The notes: a model not told the origin generated them from the letters alone. 64,000 nt of DNA from Gandjariella thermophila (GCF_005405885.1 NZ_BJFL01000018.1:48024-112023); one strand, 5' to 3'; shown: positions 49,373 to 58,084, counted from the first letter of the stretch. Translations and numbers: made by a program.

Positions 49373-50551
49373 CTAGGTGCGCTCGGCGGTGCAGAGGAAC
49401 GCGACGGGGTCGCGGCCGATGCGGGTGAGTACGGCGGTGGCCTCGGCGTCGCCGGCGGGGCGGAGCCGGCGGCGCAGCGCGTCCGGGTCCACGTCCAGGC
49501 CGCGGACCAGGATCTCCAGCCGGCCGACGCCGCGCCGGCGCAGGGCCTGGCGCAGCGCCTTCTCGGTGTACCGGCCGTGCTCCAGCACGCGGAACGCGCG
49601 GATGCCCGGCGGCGGGGTATCGCCGGTGAGGTAGGCGATCCGCGGGTCGAGTTGGCCGAGGCCGTGCCGGGCCGCGTACTGCTGGACCAGCCCGGCGCGC
49701 ACCACCGCGCCGTCCGGGTCGACCAGCCAGGCACCCGGCTCGCGCACCGGGCAGCCGTCCGGGTCGGCGTCCGTCACCGTCCACATCGGATGGCCGCGGC
49801 GCAGAACGGTGGCCCGGCGCCGCACGCCGGGGGTGGCCAGCGACCCGGTCCACAGGCATGCCTCGCGCACCTGGCCGGACAGCGACACGAGTTCGATCTC
49901 GCCGGCCCACGGCACGGTCTCGAAGTCCAGTCCCGGCGCGCATTTCACCGCCAGGTCGCGGCCGTGCCAGGCGGCGGCCAACTCGTCCAGCGGCGGCACC
50001 AGGTCGGCGGGCCGGAACCGGCGGCGCCCGGCACCGTCCCGCCGGGCCGGGTCGGCGAGCACCACGGCGTTCCGCGACACCGGGCGCAGCGCGTCCGCCC
50101 GCACCAGCAGCGGCTCGACGCCAGCGGCGGCGCAGTTGTGCGCGGCCATGGCCAGCCGCACCGCGTCGACGTCGGAACCCACGCAGCGGTCGGCGACCCG
50201 GGCGGCGACCGCCAGGTCGGCGCCGACCGAGCAGGTCACGTCGTGCACGTCCCGGCCGGCCAGCCGGCGGGCGCGGTGCTCGGCGACCGGGGTGGCGGTG
50301 GCCTGCTGCACCGCGTCCTGGGTGAACAGCCACTCCCCCGCATCGTCGAGTTTGGACTCGGCGCGGCGGCGCAGCAGCGCGGTCTCCAGCACGGCGGCGG
50401 CGAACCGCTCACCCACCGACCGGCGCAGCGCCGCCACGTCGGAGCGCCGGGACGCCGGGGTCAGCGGCAGTTCCGCCGCCTGGGCCAGCGCGGCGCGGCC
50501 GGCCGGCGAGCGCAGGAACGCCACGTCGTCCAGGGAGAACCGGTAGGCCAC
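49373..50551 (-). CDS. Class I SAM methyltransferase with THUMP-like C-terminus
   Basis: A 392-aa protein. Seen: helical N-terminus (VAFLRSPAGRAALAQAAELP), the SAM-binding HDVTCSVGADLAVAARVADR and GSDVDAVRLAMAAHN (motif II), VVLADPARRDGAGRRRF (motif IV DPARR), and a C-terminal region (LEILVRGLDVDPDALRRRLR) like the THUMP-like domain. It corresponds to Rv3037c in gene order. The RNA or other substrate is unknown. It follows the EchA17-like gene by 52 nt on the same strand. Confidence 0.85.
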   Translation of the reverse strand: MAYRFSLDDVAFLRSPAGRAALAQAAELPLTPASRRSDVAALRRSVGERFAAAVLETALLRRRAESKLDDAGEWLFTQDAVQQATATPVAEHRARRLAGRDVHDVTCSVGADLAVAARVADRCVGSDVDAVRLAMAAHNCAAAGVEPLLVRADALRPVSRNAVVLADPARRDGAGRRRFRPADLVPPLDELAAAWHGRDLAVKCAPGLDFETVPWAGEIELVSLSGQVREACLWTGSLATPGVRRRATVLRRGHPMWTVTDADPDGCPVREPGAWLVDPDGAVVRAGLVQQYAARHGLGQLDPRIAYLTGDTPPPGIRAFRVLEHGRYTEKALRQALRRRGVGRLEILVRGLDVDPDALRRRLRPAGDAEATAVLTRIGRDPVAFLCTAERT

Positions 50552-50603
50552 GCCGGGTCAGCGGGCCAGCCCCGCGGCACCGGCCGGGCCGCCGGCCACC
50601 GCG

Positions 50604-51383
50604 TCACCGGCCAACGAACTTCGCCTTGCCCGGCCCGCTCTCGATGAACGAGCGCATGCCGATGGTCTGGTCCTCGGTGGCGAACAGCGCGGCGAACAGG
50701 TGGCTCTCCAGCTTCAGCCCGCTGCCCAGGTCGCCGTCCAGCCCGCCGTCGATGGCCGCCTTAGCCGCGGCGAGCGCCCTGGCCGGGCCGTTCGCGAACT
50801 GCTCCGCCCAGCGCCGCGCGGTGTCGTAGACGTCGTCCGGTTCCACGACCTCGTCCACCATGCCGAGGGACAGCGCCTCGGCCGCGGCCACGAACCGTCC
50901 GGTGTAGACGATGTCCTTGGCCTTGCTCGGGCCGACCAGGCGGGCCAGCCGCTGGGTGCCGCCCGCGCCCGGGATGATGCCCAGCAGGATCTCCGGCTGG
51001 CCGACCTGGGCGTCCGACGCGGCGATCCGCCGGTCGCAGCACAGCGCCAACTCGAAACCGCCACCCAGGGCGTAGCCGTTGATCGCCGCGACGGTGGGCT
51101 TGGGGATCTCGGCCACCGCGCTGAACGCCGAGGACAGCGCGTGCGCGCGGGTGGCCATGTCGGCGTAGGAGGCCTCGGCCATCTCCTTGATGTCCGCGCC
51201 GGCGGCGAACACCCTGGGCCCGCCGTAGACGACCACGGCCCGGATGTCCTCGCGGCCGCTGACCTCGGTGGCCACCGCCCGGATCTCCTCCTGGACCTGC
51301 TTGTTCAGCGCGTTCATCTTCGGCCGGTCCAGCCGGATGGTGCCGACGGCGCCGTCCACCTCGAGCCTGACGAACTCTCCCAC
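50604..51383 (-). CDS. Enoyl-CoA hydratase/isomerase (EchA17-like)
   Basis: A 259-aa crotonase-fold enzyme. Seen: oxyanion-hole segments FAAGADIKEM and INGYALGGGFELALCCD, and the second catalytic-Glu region PEILLGIIPGAGGTQRLA. These match the active hydratase type of beta-oxidation. GTG 51383 has AGGAGG 7 nt upstream. The position matches Rv3039c (echA17). Downstream methyltransferase likely shares the transcript. Confidence 0.95.
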   Translation of the reverse strand: MGEFVRLEVDGAVGTIRLDRPKMNALNKQVQEEIRAVATEVSGREDIRAVVVYGGPRVFAAGADIKEMAEASYADMATRAHALSSAFSAVAEIPKPTVAAINGYALGGGFELALCCDRRIAASDAQVGQPEILLGIIPGAGGTQRLARLVGPSKAKDIVYTGRFVAAAEALSLGMVDEVVEPDDVYDTARRWAEQFANGPARALAAAKAAIDGGLDGDLGSGLKLESHLFAALFATEDQTIGMRSFIESGPGKAKFVGR

Positions 51384-51521
51384 GCCCGCGTCCTCCTCGA
51401 CGTCACCGAGAACCGTGTCGACGGCAGGCTACCTGGGGGTGGCGCACGTCAGTGCTGGTTCCTGCCCTGGCGCGTTCCCGTGCTCGTCATCACAGCTCAG
51501 TTCAGTCCCGGAACAGGCCTG

Positions 51522-52385
<864 letters not shown>

Positions 52386-52446
52386 TGTTGACGACGCGCA
52401 CCACCCGTCCGTGCACTGGGTCGGACAGTTGGGCAGGATCGGCGGG

Positions 52447-54639
52447 ATGTCGCGACCCACCGAGACACCGCCACACGTGCTCGCCGGACGCCCGTTCCCG
52501 CTCGGGGCGCACCCCGAGGCGGGCGGCGTCCGCTTCGCCGTGGCCTCGTCCATCGCCGAGGCCGTGGAGGTGTGCCTGGTCGACGACGACGGCGGCGAGC
52601 GGCGGGTCGAGCTGACCGAGCGCACCTTCGGGGTGTGGCACGGCGTGCTGGCCGGCGTCACCCCCGGCCAGCGCTACGGCTACCGGGTGTACGGCCCGTA
52701 CCGGCCGGCGGCCGGGCAGCGGTGCAACCCGGCGAAGCTGCTGGTCGACCCGTACGCGCGGCGGATCACCGGGGAGCAGGTGGACCTGGCCGCCGCGCTC
52801 GGTTACCTGGACGACCCGATGACCGGGCCGCCGTCGCCGGCCGACTCGCTGGGCGGCGTGCCGCTGTCCGTGGTCACCTCGCCGGGTGGCCCGGACACCG
52901 GTGTCACGCCGGAGGTGCCGTTCGAGGAGACGGTGATCTACGAGCTGCACGTGCGCGGGTTCACCAGGTGCCACCCGGAGGTGCCGGAGCACCAGCGCGG
53001 CACGTACCTCGGCCTGGCCCACCCGGCGGTGCTGGACCACCTGCTCCGGCTCGGGGTGACCGCGGTGGAGCTGCTTCCCGTGCACGCGTTCGTCGACGAG
53101 CCGCCGCTGCTGCGCACCGGCCGGCGCAACTACTGGGGCTACTCGCCGCTGGGTTTCCTCGCGCCGCATCCCGGCTACGCCAGCGAACCCGGCCGGGAGG
53201 TGGAGGAGTTCCGCACGATGGTGGCCGCGCTGCACGCGGTGGGCATCGAGGTGATCGTGGACGTGGTGTTCAACCACACCGGGGAGGGCGATCTCACCGG
53301 CCCGACGCTGAGCTTCCGCGGCCTGGACGCCCCCGCCTACTACCTGCACGCACCGGACGGCACCCCGCTGGACCTCACCGGCTGCGGCAACACCCTGGAC
53401 GCCGGCTCACCGGCAGTGGTCCGGCTGGTCACCGACTCGCTGCGGTACTGGGCCGAGGAACTCGGCGTGGACGGGTTCCGCTTCGACCTGGCCAGCGTGC
53501 TGGGCCGGCCCGGCGGCGGCCCGTTCCACCCGGACGCCCCGCTGCTCACCGCCATCGCCACGGACCCGGTGCTGTGCCGGCGCAAGCTGATCGCCGAGCC
53601 GTGGGACGCCACCCCGGACGGCTATCGGGTAGGCGGGTTCGGCGCGCAGTGGGCGGAGTGGAACGGCCGGTACCGGGACACCGTGCGGGACTTCTGGCGC
53701 GGCGTGGTGGACGTCCGCGACCTGGCCTACCGGCTGTCCGGGTCCTCGGACCTGTATGCGCCGGGCGGCCGCCGGCCGTGGCAGTCGATCAACTTCGTCA
53801 CCGCGCACGACGGGTTCACCCTGCGCGACCTGGTGTCCTATCGCCGCAAGCACAACGAGGCCAACGGCGAGGACAACCGGGACGGCACGGACGACAACCG
53901 GTCATGGAACTGCGGCGTGGAGGGCGAGACCGACGATTCGGAGGTGCGCGCACTGCGACTGAAGCAGGCCCGCAACCTGCTGGCCACCCTGCTGCTGTCC
54001 ACCGGCACCCCGATGCTGCTCGCCGGGGACGAGCTGTGGCGCACCCAGGGCGGCAACAACAACGCGTACTGCCAGGACAACGCGACCTCCTGGGTGGCGT
54101 GGACCGGCGACGGCGAGGCCAAGGACATGGTGGCGTTCACCCGCAACGTGATCGCGGTCCGCGCCGGCTGCCCCGCGCTGCGGCAGCCCGAGTTCTTCGA
54201 GGGCCGCACCACCCCGAGCGGCACACCAGACCTGATGTGGCTGCGCGAGGACGGCGCGGAGATGACCGAGGCGGACTGGTTCGACGCGGACCGCCGCACC
54301 CTGGTGATGTGGATCGACGGCTCGGACTGCCGGTCCCGCAACCGGGAGGGTGAACTGGTCGCCGACCACTCCTGGCTGGTCGTGCTGCACGCCGCGGCCG
54401 AGCCCACCGAACTGGTGCTGCCCGGGCCGGAGTACGGCGGGCTCTACGAGCCGGTGCTGGACACCGGCAGCGCGGACGGCGTCCCGGCGTCCACCGAACC
54501 GCTCGCCCCCGGCACCGCGCTACCGCTTCCCGCCCGCACCCTGCTGCTGTTCCGCGCCCGCTTCTCGCATCCCCCCATCGCGACGCGTGTTCGGTGTGCG
54601 GCTGCCGGGCTTCCACGCCACCGGCTGACCGTTCAGTAG
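52447..54639 (+). CDS. glgX: Glycogen debranching enzyme GlgX with altered C-terminus
   Basis: A 730-aa GH13 isoamylase-type debranching enzyme that removes branch stubs left by glycogen phosphorylase. Seen: CBM48-like N-terminus (FPLGAHPEAGGVRFAVAS), region I VDVVFNHTGEG, region II DGFRFDLAS (nucleophile Asp), region III IAEPWD (acid Glu) and region IV FVTAHDG. The usual end would be ...LLLFRARF followed by a stop (706 aa); here 24 extra residues (SHPPIATRVRCAAAGLPRHR...) are read through into the neighbouring toxin gene. A second copy of the normal 3' end with its stop lies 798 bp downstream. The stop lies inside the 3' end of the convergent toxin gene (7-nt overlap). Confidence 0.95.
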   Translation: MSRPTETPPHVLAGRPFPLGAHPEAGGVRFAVASSIAEAVEVCLVDDDGGERRVELTERTFGVWHGVLAGVTPGQRYGYRVYGPYRPAAGQRCNPAKLLVDPYARRITGEQVDLAAALGYLDDPMTGPPSPADSLGGVPLSVVTSPGGPDTGVTPEVPFEETVIYELHVRGFTRCHPEVPEHQRGTYLGLAHPAVLDHLLRLGVTAVELLPVHAFVDEPPLLRTGRRNYWGYSPLGFLAPHPGYASEPGREVEEFRTMVAALHAVGIEVIVDVVFNHTGEGDLTGPTLSFRGLDAPAYYLHAPDGTPLDLTGCGNTLDAGSPAVVRLVTDSLRYWAEELGVDGFRFDLASVLGRPGGGPFHPDAPLLTAIATDPVLCRRKLIAEPWDATPDGYRVGGFGAQWAEWNGRYRDTVRDFWRGVVDVRDLAYRLSGSSDLYAPGGRRPWQSINFVTAHDGFTLRDLVSYRRKHNEANGEDNRDGTDDNRSWNCGVEGETDDSEVRALRLKQARNLLATLLLSTGTPMLLAGDELWRTQGGNNNAYCQDNATSWVAWTGDGEAKDMVAFTRNVIAVRAGCPALRQPEFFEGRTTPSGTPDLMWLREDGAEMTEADWFDADRRTLVMWIDGSDCRSRNREGELVADHSWLVVLHAAAEPTELVLPGPEYGGLYEPVLDTGSADGVPASTEPLAPGTALPLPARTLLLFRARFSHPPIATRVRCAAAGLPRHRLTVQ
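54523..54565 (+). repeat. Direct repeat copy 1 (glgX 3' end)
   Basis: 43 bp matching 55321-55363 at 39 of 43 positions; the last 26 bp (54540-54565) are identical. The repeat ends at the first base of what would be the stop codon of glgX. Together the two copies flank the VapBC-type module (54566-55320), like attL/attR or a target duplication. Confidence 0.8.
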
Positions 54640-55022
54640 ACGGCGATGTGGGCGTCGTGCCCGGCGGATCGGCCGAGTCGGGCGTCGCGGGTGACGAGGG
54701 TGCATCCGAGTGTTTCGGCGAGCGCGACGTAGGCCGCGTCGTAGGCGGAGATGTTGTTGCGGAGCTGGAAGGCTCGACGCCGCAGGCCGTCCTCGAAGGC
54801 CCACCGGTGGAGTGGTAGGTCGTCGTAGTCCGTGAGCAGGTCGTGGGCTCGGGCTGGGCTGAGGTGTCCGGCCACGGTGAGGCCGCGCAGGGCCGACACG
54901 ACTTCGAAATCGAGCAGCGCGGGTGCGTGCAACTCCTCGGTCGCGAGCACCTTGCGGAGGTCGCCGGTGCCGTCCACGCCACTGAGCGCGTCGACGATCG
55001 CGGCACTGTCCACGACGATCAA
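54633..55022 (-). CDS. PIN-domain toxin (VapC/FitB-like)
   Basis: A 129-aa PIN-domain ribonuclease. Seen: first acidic motif MIVVDSAAIVDAL (Asp5), second Glu (ALLDFEVVSAL), YDAAYVALAE, and the last Asp in LVTRDARL. Starts at TTG 55022, whose last two bases share the antitoxin stop (TTGA overlap); this coupling makes TTG the likely start. The 3' end overlaps the glgX stop region. Part of the inserted module. Confidence 0.88.
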   Translation of the reverse strand: MIVVDSAAIVDALSGVDGTGDLRKVLATEELHAPALLDFEVVSALRGLTVAGHLSPARAHDLLTDYDDLPLHRWAFEDGLRRRAFQLRNNISAYDAAYVALAETLGCTLVTRDARLGRSAGHDAHIAVY

Positions 55023-55276
55023 GGCCGGGACCCGCCTCGCAACTGCCTGTCGCGTTCCGCTCGCGCGTCAGCCACGCTGTCAAGCGCGGAGACGTCGGCA
55101 CGCTCGGCGCGGCGGGCGGCCCGGTCGAGAACCTCGGCCGCTGTTGGCCGGGCGGCCTCGCGGTTGACCAGGTCCAGGAGATAGCTGTTGAGCGACTTGC
55201 CACATGCGGCGGCGCGCGCCTTCAGGGCACGCCGGGTCTCCTCGGGCACCCCCCTGATCTGCAACAACGAATTCAT
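55019..55276 (-). CDS. Antitoxin, FitA-like ribbon-helix-helix
   Basis: An 85-aa antitoxin. The N-terminus (SLLQIRGVPEETRRALKARA) is the FitA/VapB-type ribbon-helix-helix that binds operator DNA, and the C-terminus is the toxin-neutralising tail. ATG 55276 lies 6 nt after the -10 box TAATAT. Forms an operon with the PIN toxin; expected to autorepress via the inverted repeat ATACA-TTT-TGTAT. Confidence 0.88.
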   Translation of the reverse strand: MNSLLQIRGVPEETRRALKARAAACGKSLNSYLLDLVNREAARPTAAEVLDRAARRAERADVSALDSVADARAERDRQLRGGSRP

Positions 55277-55282
55277 GCTGCC

Positions 55283-55312
55283 ATATTAGCTCACTGTCAA
55301 TACATTTTGTAT
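55283..55312 (-). promoter_or_regulatory. Antitoxin promoter and operator
   Basis: On the minus strand: -10 TAATAT (55288-55283), 6 nt before the ATG (leaderless), with the inverted repeat ATACA-TTT-TGTAT (55300-55312) over the -35 region. This AT-rich patch is unlike the neighbouring DNA and supports the foreign origin of the module. Confidence 0.55.
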
Positions 55313-55320
55313 ACATACGC

Positions 55321-55363
55321 CCGCTCCCGGCCCGCGTCCTGCTGCTGTTCCGCGCCCGCTTCT
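55321..55363 (+). repeat. Direct repeat copy 2 (displaced glgX 3' end)
   Basis: Matches 54523-54565 (39/43; 26 bp identical at 55338-55363). In the glgX frame it reads ...LLLFRARF and is followed at once by TGA, i.e. the original end of glgX without the rest of the gene. Confidence 0.8.
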
Positions 55364-55415
55364 GAAGCAGCGCGATCGGTCCGCTTTCCGGGGCGGGACT
55401 GTCGGTGCGCGCGGC

Positions 55416-55421
55416 TAGCCT
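55416..55421 (+). promoter_or_regulatory. -10 box (TAGCCT) of the thioesterase gene, leaderless
   Basis: TAGCCT ends 7 nt before ATG 55429, so the ATG at 55429 rather than 55405 is the start. Confidence 0.5.
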
Positions 55422-55428
55422 CCGCGGC

Positions 55429-55881
55429 ATGGTGTCGTTGTCCGAAGACGAGTCGCGGCAGGCCGGCACGTTCCGGGTCCGCATCCCCGTCCGCGTCTAC
55501 GAATTGGACGTTCAGGGGCATGTCAACGGGGCGATCTACCTGCAGTACAGCGAGCATTCCCGCTGGGAGTGCCTGCGCGCGGCCGGGGTCGGCCAGCGGG
55601 CCTTGCACGCGCGCGGCGTCTCGCCGGTCCGGCTGGAGGAGACCCTCCGCTACCACCGGGAACTGCGCGCCGGCGACGAGGTGACGGTGAGCTGCGGGTT
55701 CGTCTGGGATGAGGGCAGGACGTTCCAGGTCCGGCACGAGTTCCGGCTGGACGATGGCACGCTGGTGGCCGAGGTGACCGGTGTCGGCGGCATGCTCGAC
55801 CTGCGCACCCGCCGCCTGGTCGCCGATCCCGGCAAGCACTTCCGCGCCCTGGCCACGGCCCCGGAACTCCTCGGCCTCTGA
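55429..55881 (+). CDS. Acyl-CoA thioesterase, 4HBT hotdog family
   Basis: A 150-aa hotdog-fold thioesterase. Seen: RVRIPVRVYELDVQGHVNGAI with the catalytic-type Asp (YELDVQGHVN) and the following helix YLQYSEHSRWECLRAAGVG, as in 4-hydroxybenzoyl-CoA thioesterase relatives. Cytosolic; substrate unknown. Downstream at 55884 begins a repeated palindrome. Confidence 0.9.
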   Translation: MVSLSEDESRQAGTFRVRIPVRVYELDVQGHVNGAIYLQYSEHSRWECLRAAGVGQRALHARGVSPVRLEETLRYHRELRAGDEVTVSCGFVWDEGRTFQVRHEFRLDDGTLVAEVTGVGGMLDLRTRRLVADPGKHFRALATAPELLGL

Positions 55882-55883
55882 TC

Positions 55884-55924
55884 CCGCACCGGTGCGACGT
55901 TTGATGCCGCACCGGTGCGACGTT
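55884..55924. repeat. Two palindromic repeats with GCACCGGTGC
   Basis: The 18-mer CCGCACCGGTGCGACGTT occurs at 55884-55901 and 55907-55924 (23-bp period, about two helical turns). Each holds the 10-bp palindrome GCACCGGTGC. Either an operator pair or an intergenic repeat. Apart from this, the leader ORF and hairpins, 55882-56400 shows no gene. Confidence 0.6.
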
Positions 55925-56075
55925 CCGCCCCGCGGCGCCCCGAACGCCCGGTGCCGCAACGCGGCGGGCCGACCACCGCGCGTCGCCACCGGTGGGGCGG
56001 CCGGAACCGGACGCACTTCGTCCACATGATGGGAGCCGTTGTCCGGGCGGTGGCGCGGCTGGCAGGATGCCTTCC

Positions 56076-56168
56076 GTGTCCCGCCCGCTGCTGACCTGGC
56101 GCGATCGCACCGTCGACCTGCTGCTGGTCGCCTCCTGCCGGTGTAGCCGGACGCGGCGCGAGCGATGA
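56076..56168 (+). CDS. Cysteine-containing leader peptide (attenuator uORF)
   Basis: A 30-aa ORF: VSRPLLTWRDRT, then VDLLLVASCRCS, then RTRRER. The VDLLxVAxCRC pattern is that of actinobacterial leader peptides preceding sulfur genes, where slow decoding of Cys codons during cysteine shortage controls the operon. The GTG at 56076 has AGGA at about 8 nt; ATG 56067 would add three residues. It lies 232 nt upstream of the cysteine dioxygenase gene, whose role is cysteine breakdown. Too short for usual annotation. Confidence 0.6.
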   Translation: MSRPLLTWRDRTVDLLLVASCRCSRTRRER

Positions 56169-56272
56169 TCCTGCCCGCCTGCCGCACCGCGCCCGCGGAT
56201 GCGCGGCGGGTTCAGGACGTTCTCGGCTGACGAAGAGCCCCGTCCGGATCACGGCCGGCTGGTCGTGCGGGA

Positions 56273-56298
56273 GGCGACGTGCGCCCGGCACGGTCGCC
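56273..56298 (+). promoter_or_regulatory. Stem-loop between leader peptide and cysteine dioxygenase
   Basis: GGCGACGTGC (56273-56282) pairs with 56288-56298 (GCACGGTCGCC) with one bulged base and a 5-nt loop. It may be the attenuator hairpin controlled by the leader ORF; no T-tract follows. Confidence 0.45.
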
Positions 56299-56400
56299 GC
56301 GGACCACCGCACCGGTCGTCACCCCGGGAACGTCGGCATGCCCGCGCCGCGTCGGTTCCTCCGCTGTGCCTTTCCGACCGAGACGACCAGGAGCGGACCC

Positions 56401-56958
56401 ATGACGGCCTCCACCACCCCGGTGGACATCCATCCCGAGTTCGACCTTCCCCGGCTGCGTGACCTGATCGCCCCTGAACGTCCACTGTGGACAGCGAGCG
56501 AGCTGCGTGACCTGACCACCACGGTGGCCACCGACCTGGCCGCCCCGCTGCTCGGTGTGCTCCGCTTCGAGCCGAGGCAGCGCTGGTGGACCCGGCTCGC
56601 GCTGACCGGCGGGGTGGAGCTGTGGCTGCTGTCCTGGCTGCCCGGCCAGGGCACCGAGCCGCACGACCACGGCGGCGCGTCCGGGGCGTTCACCGTGCTG
56701 CTCGGCGAGCTGACCGAGGACTACCGCTACCCCGGCGGCCCGATCCGCGGCCACCGGCTCGGTGCCGGCAGCCGGCTCGGCTTCGGCCCGTACCGCGCGC
56801 ACCAGGTACGCAATCTGGGCACGGAGCGGGCGGCCAGCGTGCACGCCTACTCGCCGCCGCTGCTGCCGGTGCGCGAGTACGCCTCGCTCGCCGACGTCCC
56901 GGCCGACTCCGCCGGCACCGCGGCGTCGTCCACGGCCGTGGTGGCCGCCGGGGACTGA
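56401..56958 (+). CDS. Cysteine dioxygenase
   Basis: A 185-aa cupin enzyme oxidising cysteine to cysteine sulfinate with non-heme iron. Seen: iron ligands His88, His90 (TEPHDHGGASGAF) and His134 (RAHQVRN), and catalytic-type Tyr150 in SVHAYSPPLLP. As in most bacterial forms, the Cys of the eukaryotic Cys-Tyr cross-link is Gly. ATG 56401 follows AGGAG. Start of a two-gene unit with a rhodanese; controlled perhaps by the Cys leader peptide. Confidence 0.94.
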   Translation: MTASTTPVDIHPEFDLPRLRDLIAPERPLWTASELRDLTTTVATDLAAPLLGVLRFEPRQRWWTRLALTGGVELWLLSWLPGQGTEPHDHGGASGAFTVLLGELTEDYRYPGGPIRGHRLGAGSRLGFGPYRAHQVRNLGTERAASVHAYSPPLLPVREYASLADVPADSAGTAASSTAVVAAGD

Positions 56959-56962
56959 TCAC

Positions 56963-57355
56963 ATGACCGTCGACGAACTGCTCGCCGAGGCCCGCGCCGG
57001 GCTCGACCGGGTGGACCCGCACCGGGCCGACGCGCTGCGCCGGTCCGGTGCGCTGCTGGTGGACATCCGCCCGCATGCCTTCCGCCTCGCCGAGGGCGAG
57101 ATTCCGGGCGCCGTGATCATCGAGCGGAACGTGCTGGAGTGGCGGCTCGACCCGGCCGGCGAGCACCGGATCGCCGGATTCACCGAGGACACTCCGGTGG
57201 TGGTGCTGTGCAACGAGGGCTACGCGTCCAGCTTCGCCGCCCGCGACCTGCGCCGGCTCGGCCTGCGCCGGGCCACCGACCTCGTCGGCGGGTTCCGGGC
57301 CTGGCATGCGGCCGGCCTACCCACCGTCCCCGGCGGACGCCCGGCGATCCCCTGA
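56963..57355 (+). CDS. Rhodanese-like sulfurtransferase
   Basis: A 130-aa single rhodanese domain with active Cys83 in LCNEGYASS, and the N-terminal VDIRPHAFRLAEGEIPGA. Begins 4 nt after the dioxygenase stop, so the pair is an operon. The role is probably handling of sulfane sulfur from cysteine breakdown; the acceptor is unknown. Confidence 0.92.
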   Translation: MTVDELLAEARAGLDRVDPHRADALRRSGALLVDIRPHAFRLAEGEIPGAVIIERNVLEWRLDPAGEHRIAGFTEDTPVVVLCNEGYASSFAARDLRRLGLRRATDLVGGFRAWHAAGLPTVPGGRPAIP

Positions 57356-57397
57356 CCGCCAAGGTCACGAGTACCTGATCGAGTCCTGCCGCACCGG

Positions 57398-57811
57398 TCA
57401 GATCTTCACGACCGTCACCCGGCCACCACAGAGCGTCGCGAGGTCGTCCGGATCCGAGGTGAGGATGGTGACCGGCGCCGCGGCCGCGAGTGCGGTGGCG
57501 GCGAGCATGGCGTCGATGGCGTGCTTGTGCCCGTGCCGGCCTGCCTCGCTCAGCAGTGCCGCAGCAGCACGGGCAATGGCCTCACTCACCGGCTCGACGA
57601 CGATACGGGAGAGCGTCCACTCCAGGGCCGGACGATTGATTTTCGGGTGCACCACTTCAACCAGCGTTGCCGCGCTCGTCAACACACGGAGATCGTCGGC
57701 GCGCGCCAGCGCGAACCACCTGGTGATGCCGCGGTCGCGGGACACAGCCTTGGCAAGACCTTCGCTGTCCAGGACAACGGTGCCGGCAGGCACGGCGCGA
57801 GAGGGGCTCAC
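57398..57811 (-). CDS. PIN-domain toxin (VapC-like)
   Basis: A 137-aa PIN-domain protein. Seen: first Asp in TVVLDSEGLAKAV, Glu in AATLVEVVHP, and the C-terminal acidic pair HAIDAMLAATAL and ILTSDPDDLATL. The GTG start overlaps the antitoxin stop (GTGA, 57808-57811). It is not closely similar to the other PIN toxin here, so the modules are independent. Confidence 0.86.
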   Translation of the reverse strand: MSPSRAVPAGTVVLDSEGLAKAVSRDRGITRWFALARADDLRVLTSAATLVEVVHPKINRPALEWTLSRIVVEPVSEAIARAAAALLSEAGRHGHKHAIDAMLAATALAAAAPVTILTSDPDDLATLCGGRVTVVKI

Positions 57812-58071
57812 GCGGTGTTCGGCCCGCTCGGCTGCTGTTGCTCGCGAGCACGCGACAGTGCGTCGCGCGTCTGCTGGATCTCCTCGTCAGTGACGGGTCC
57901 GTGCTCGGCTTCGGCCACCGCGATCAACTCACTGAGGTTGTCGCGTTCGAGCTGGCGAGCAACGGCGGCCGCCACGTAGGAGGAGAGGCCGGAACGGCCG
58001 CTGCGGGCCCGGGCGGCCTCCGCGACGTCTCGTGGCAAGGTGATGGACACCTTCTCGGTAGTCTCGCCCAT
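57808..58071 (-). CDS. Antitoxin of PIN-domain toxin
   Basis: An 87-aa protein. The N-terminus MGETTEKVSITLPRDVAEAA is a ribbon-helix-helix DNA-binding fold (strand VSITLP, then helix), followed by a helical, acidic C-terminus (PVTDEEIQQTRDALSRAREQQ) for toxin binding. ATG 58071 lies 7 nt after TAGGAT, a leaderless start. Operon with the PIN toxin. Confidence 0.86.
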   Translation of the reverse strand: MGETTEKVSITLPRDVAEAARARSGRSGLSSYVAAAVARQLERDNLSELIAVAEAEHGPVTDEEIQQTRDALSRAREQQQPSGPNTA

Positions 58072-58078
58072 ACTCCGA

Positions 58079-58084
58079 ATCCTA
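58079..58084 (-). promoter_or_regulatory. -10 box (TAGGAT) of second antitoxin, leaderless
   Basis: On the minus strand TAGGAT ends 7 nt before ATG 58071. Confidence 0.45.

Noticed and set aside
55884..55924. CRISPR repeat
   Set aside because: Only two copies with a 5-bp gap, and no cas genes.
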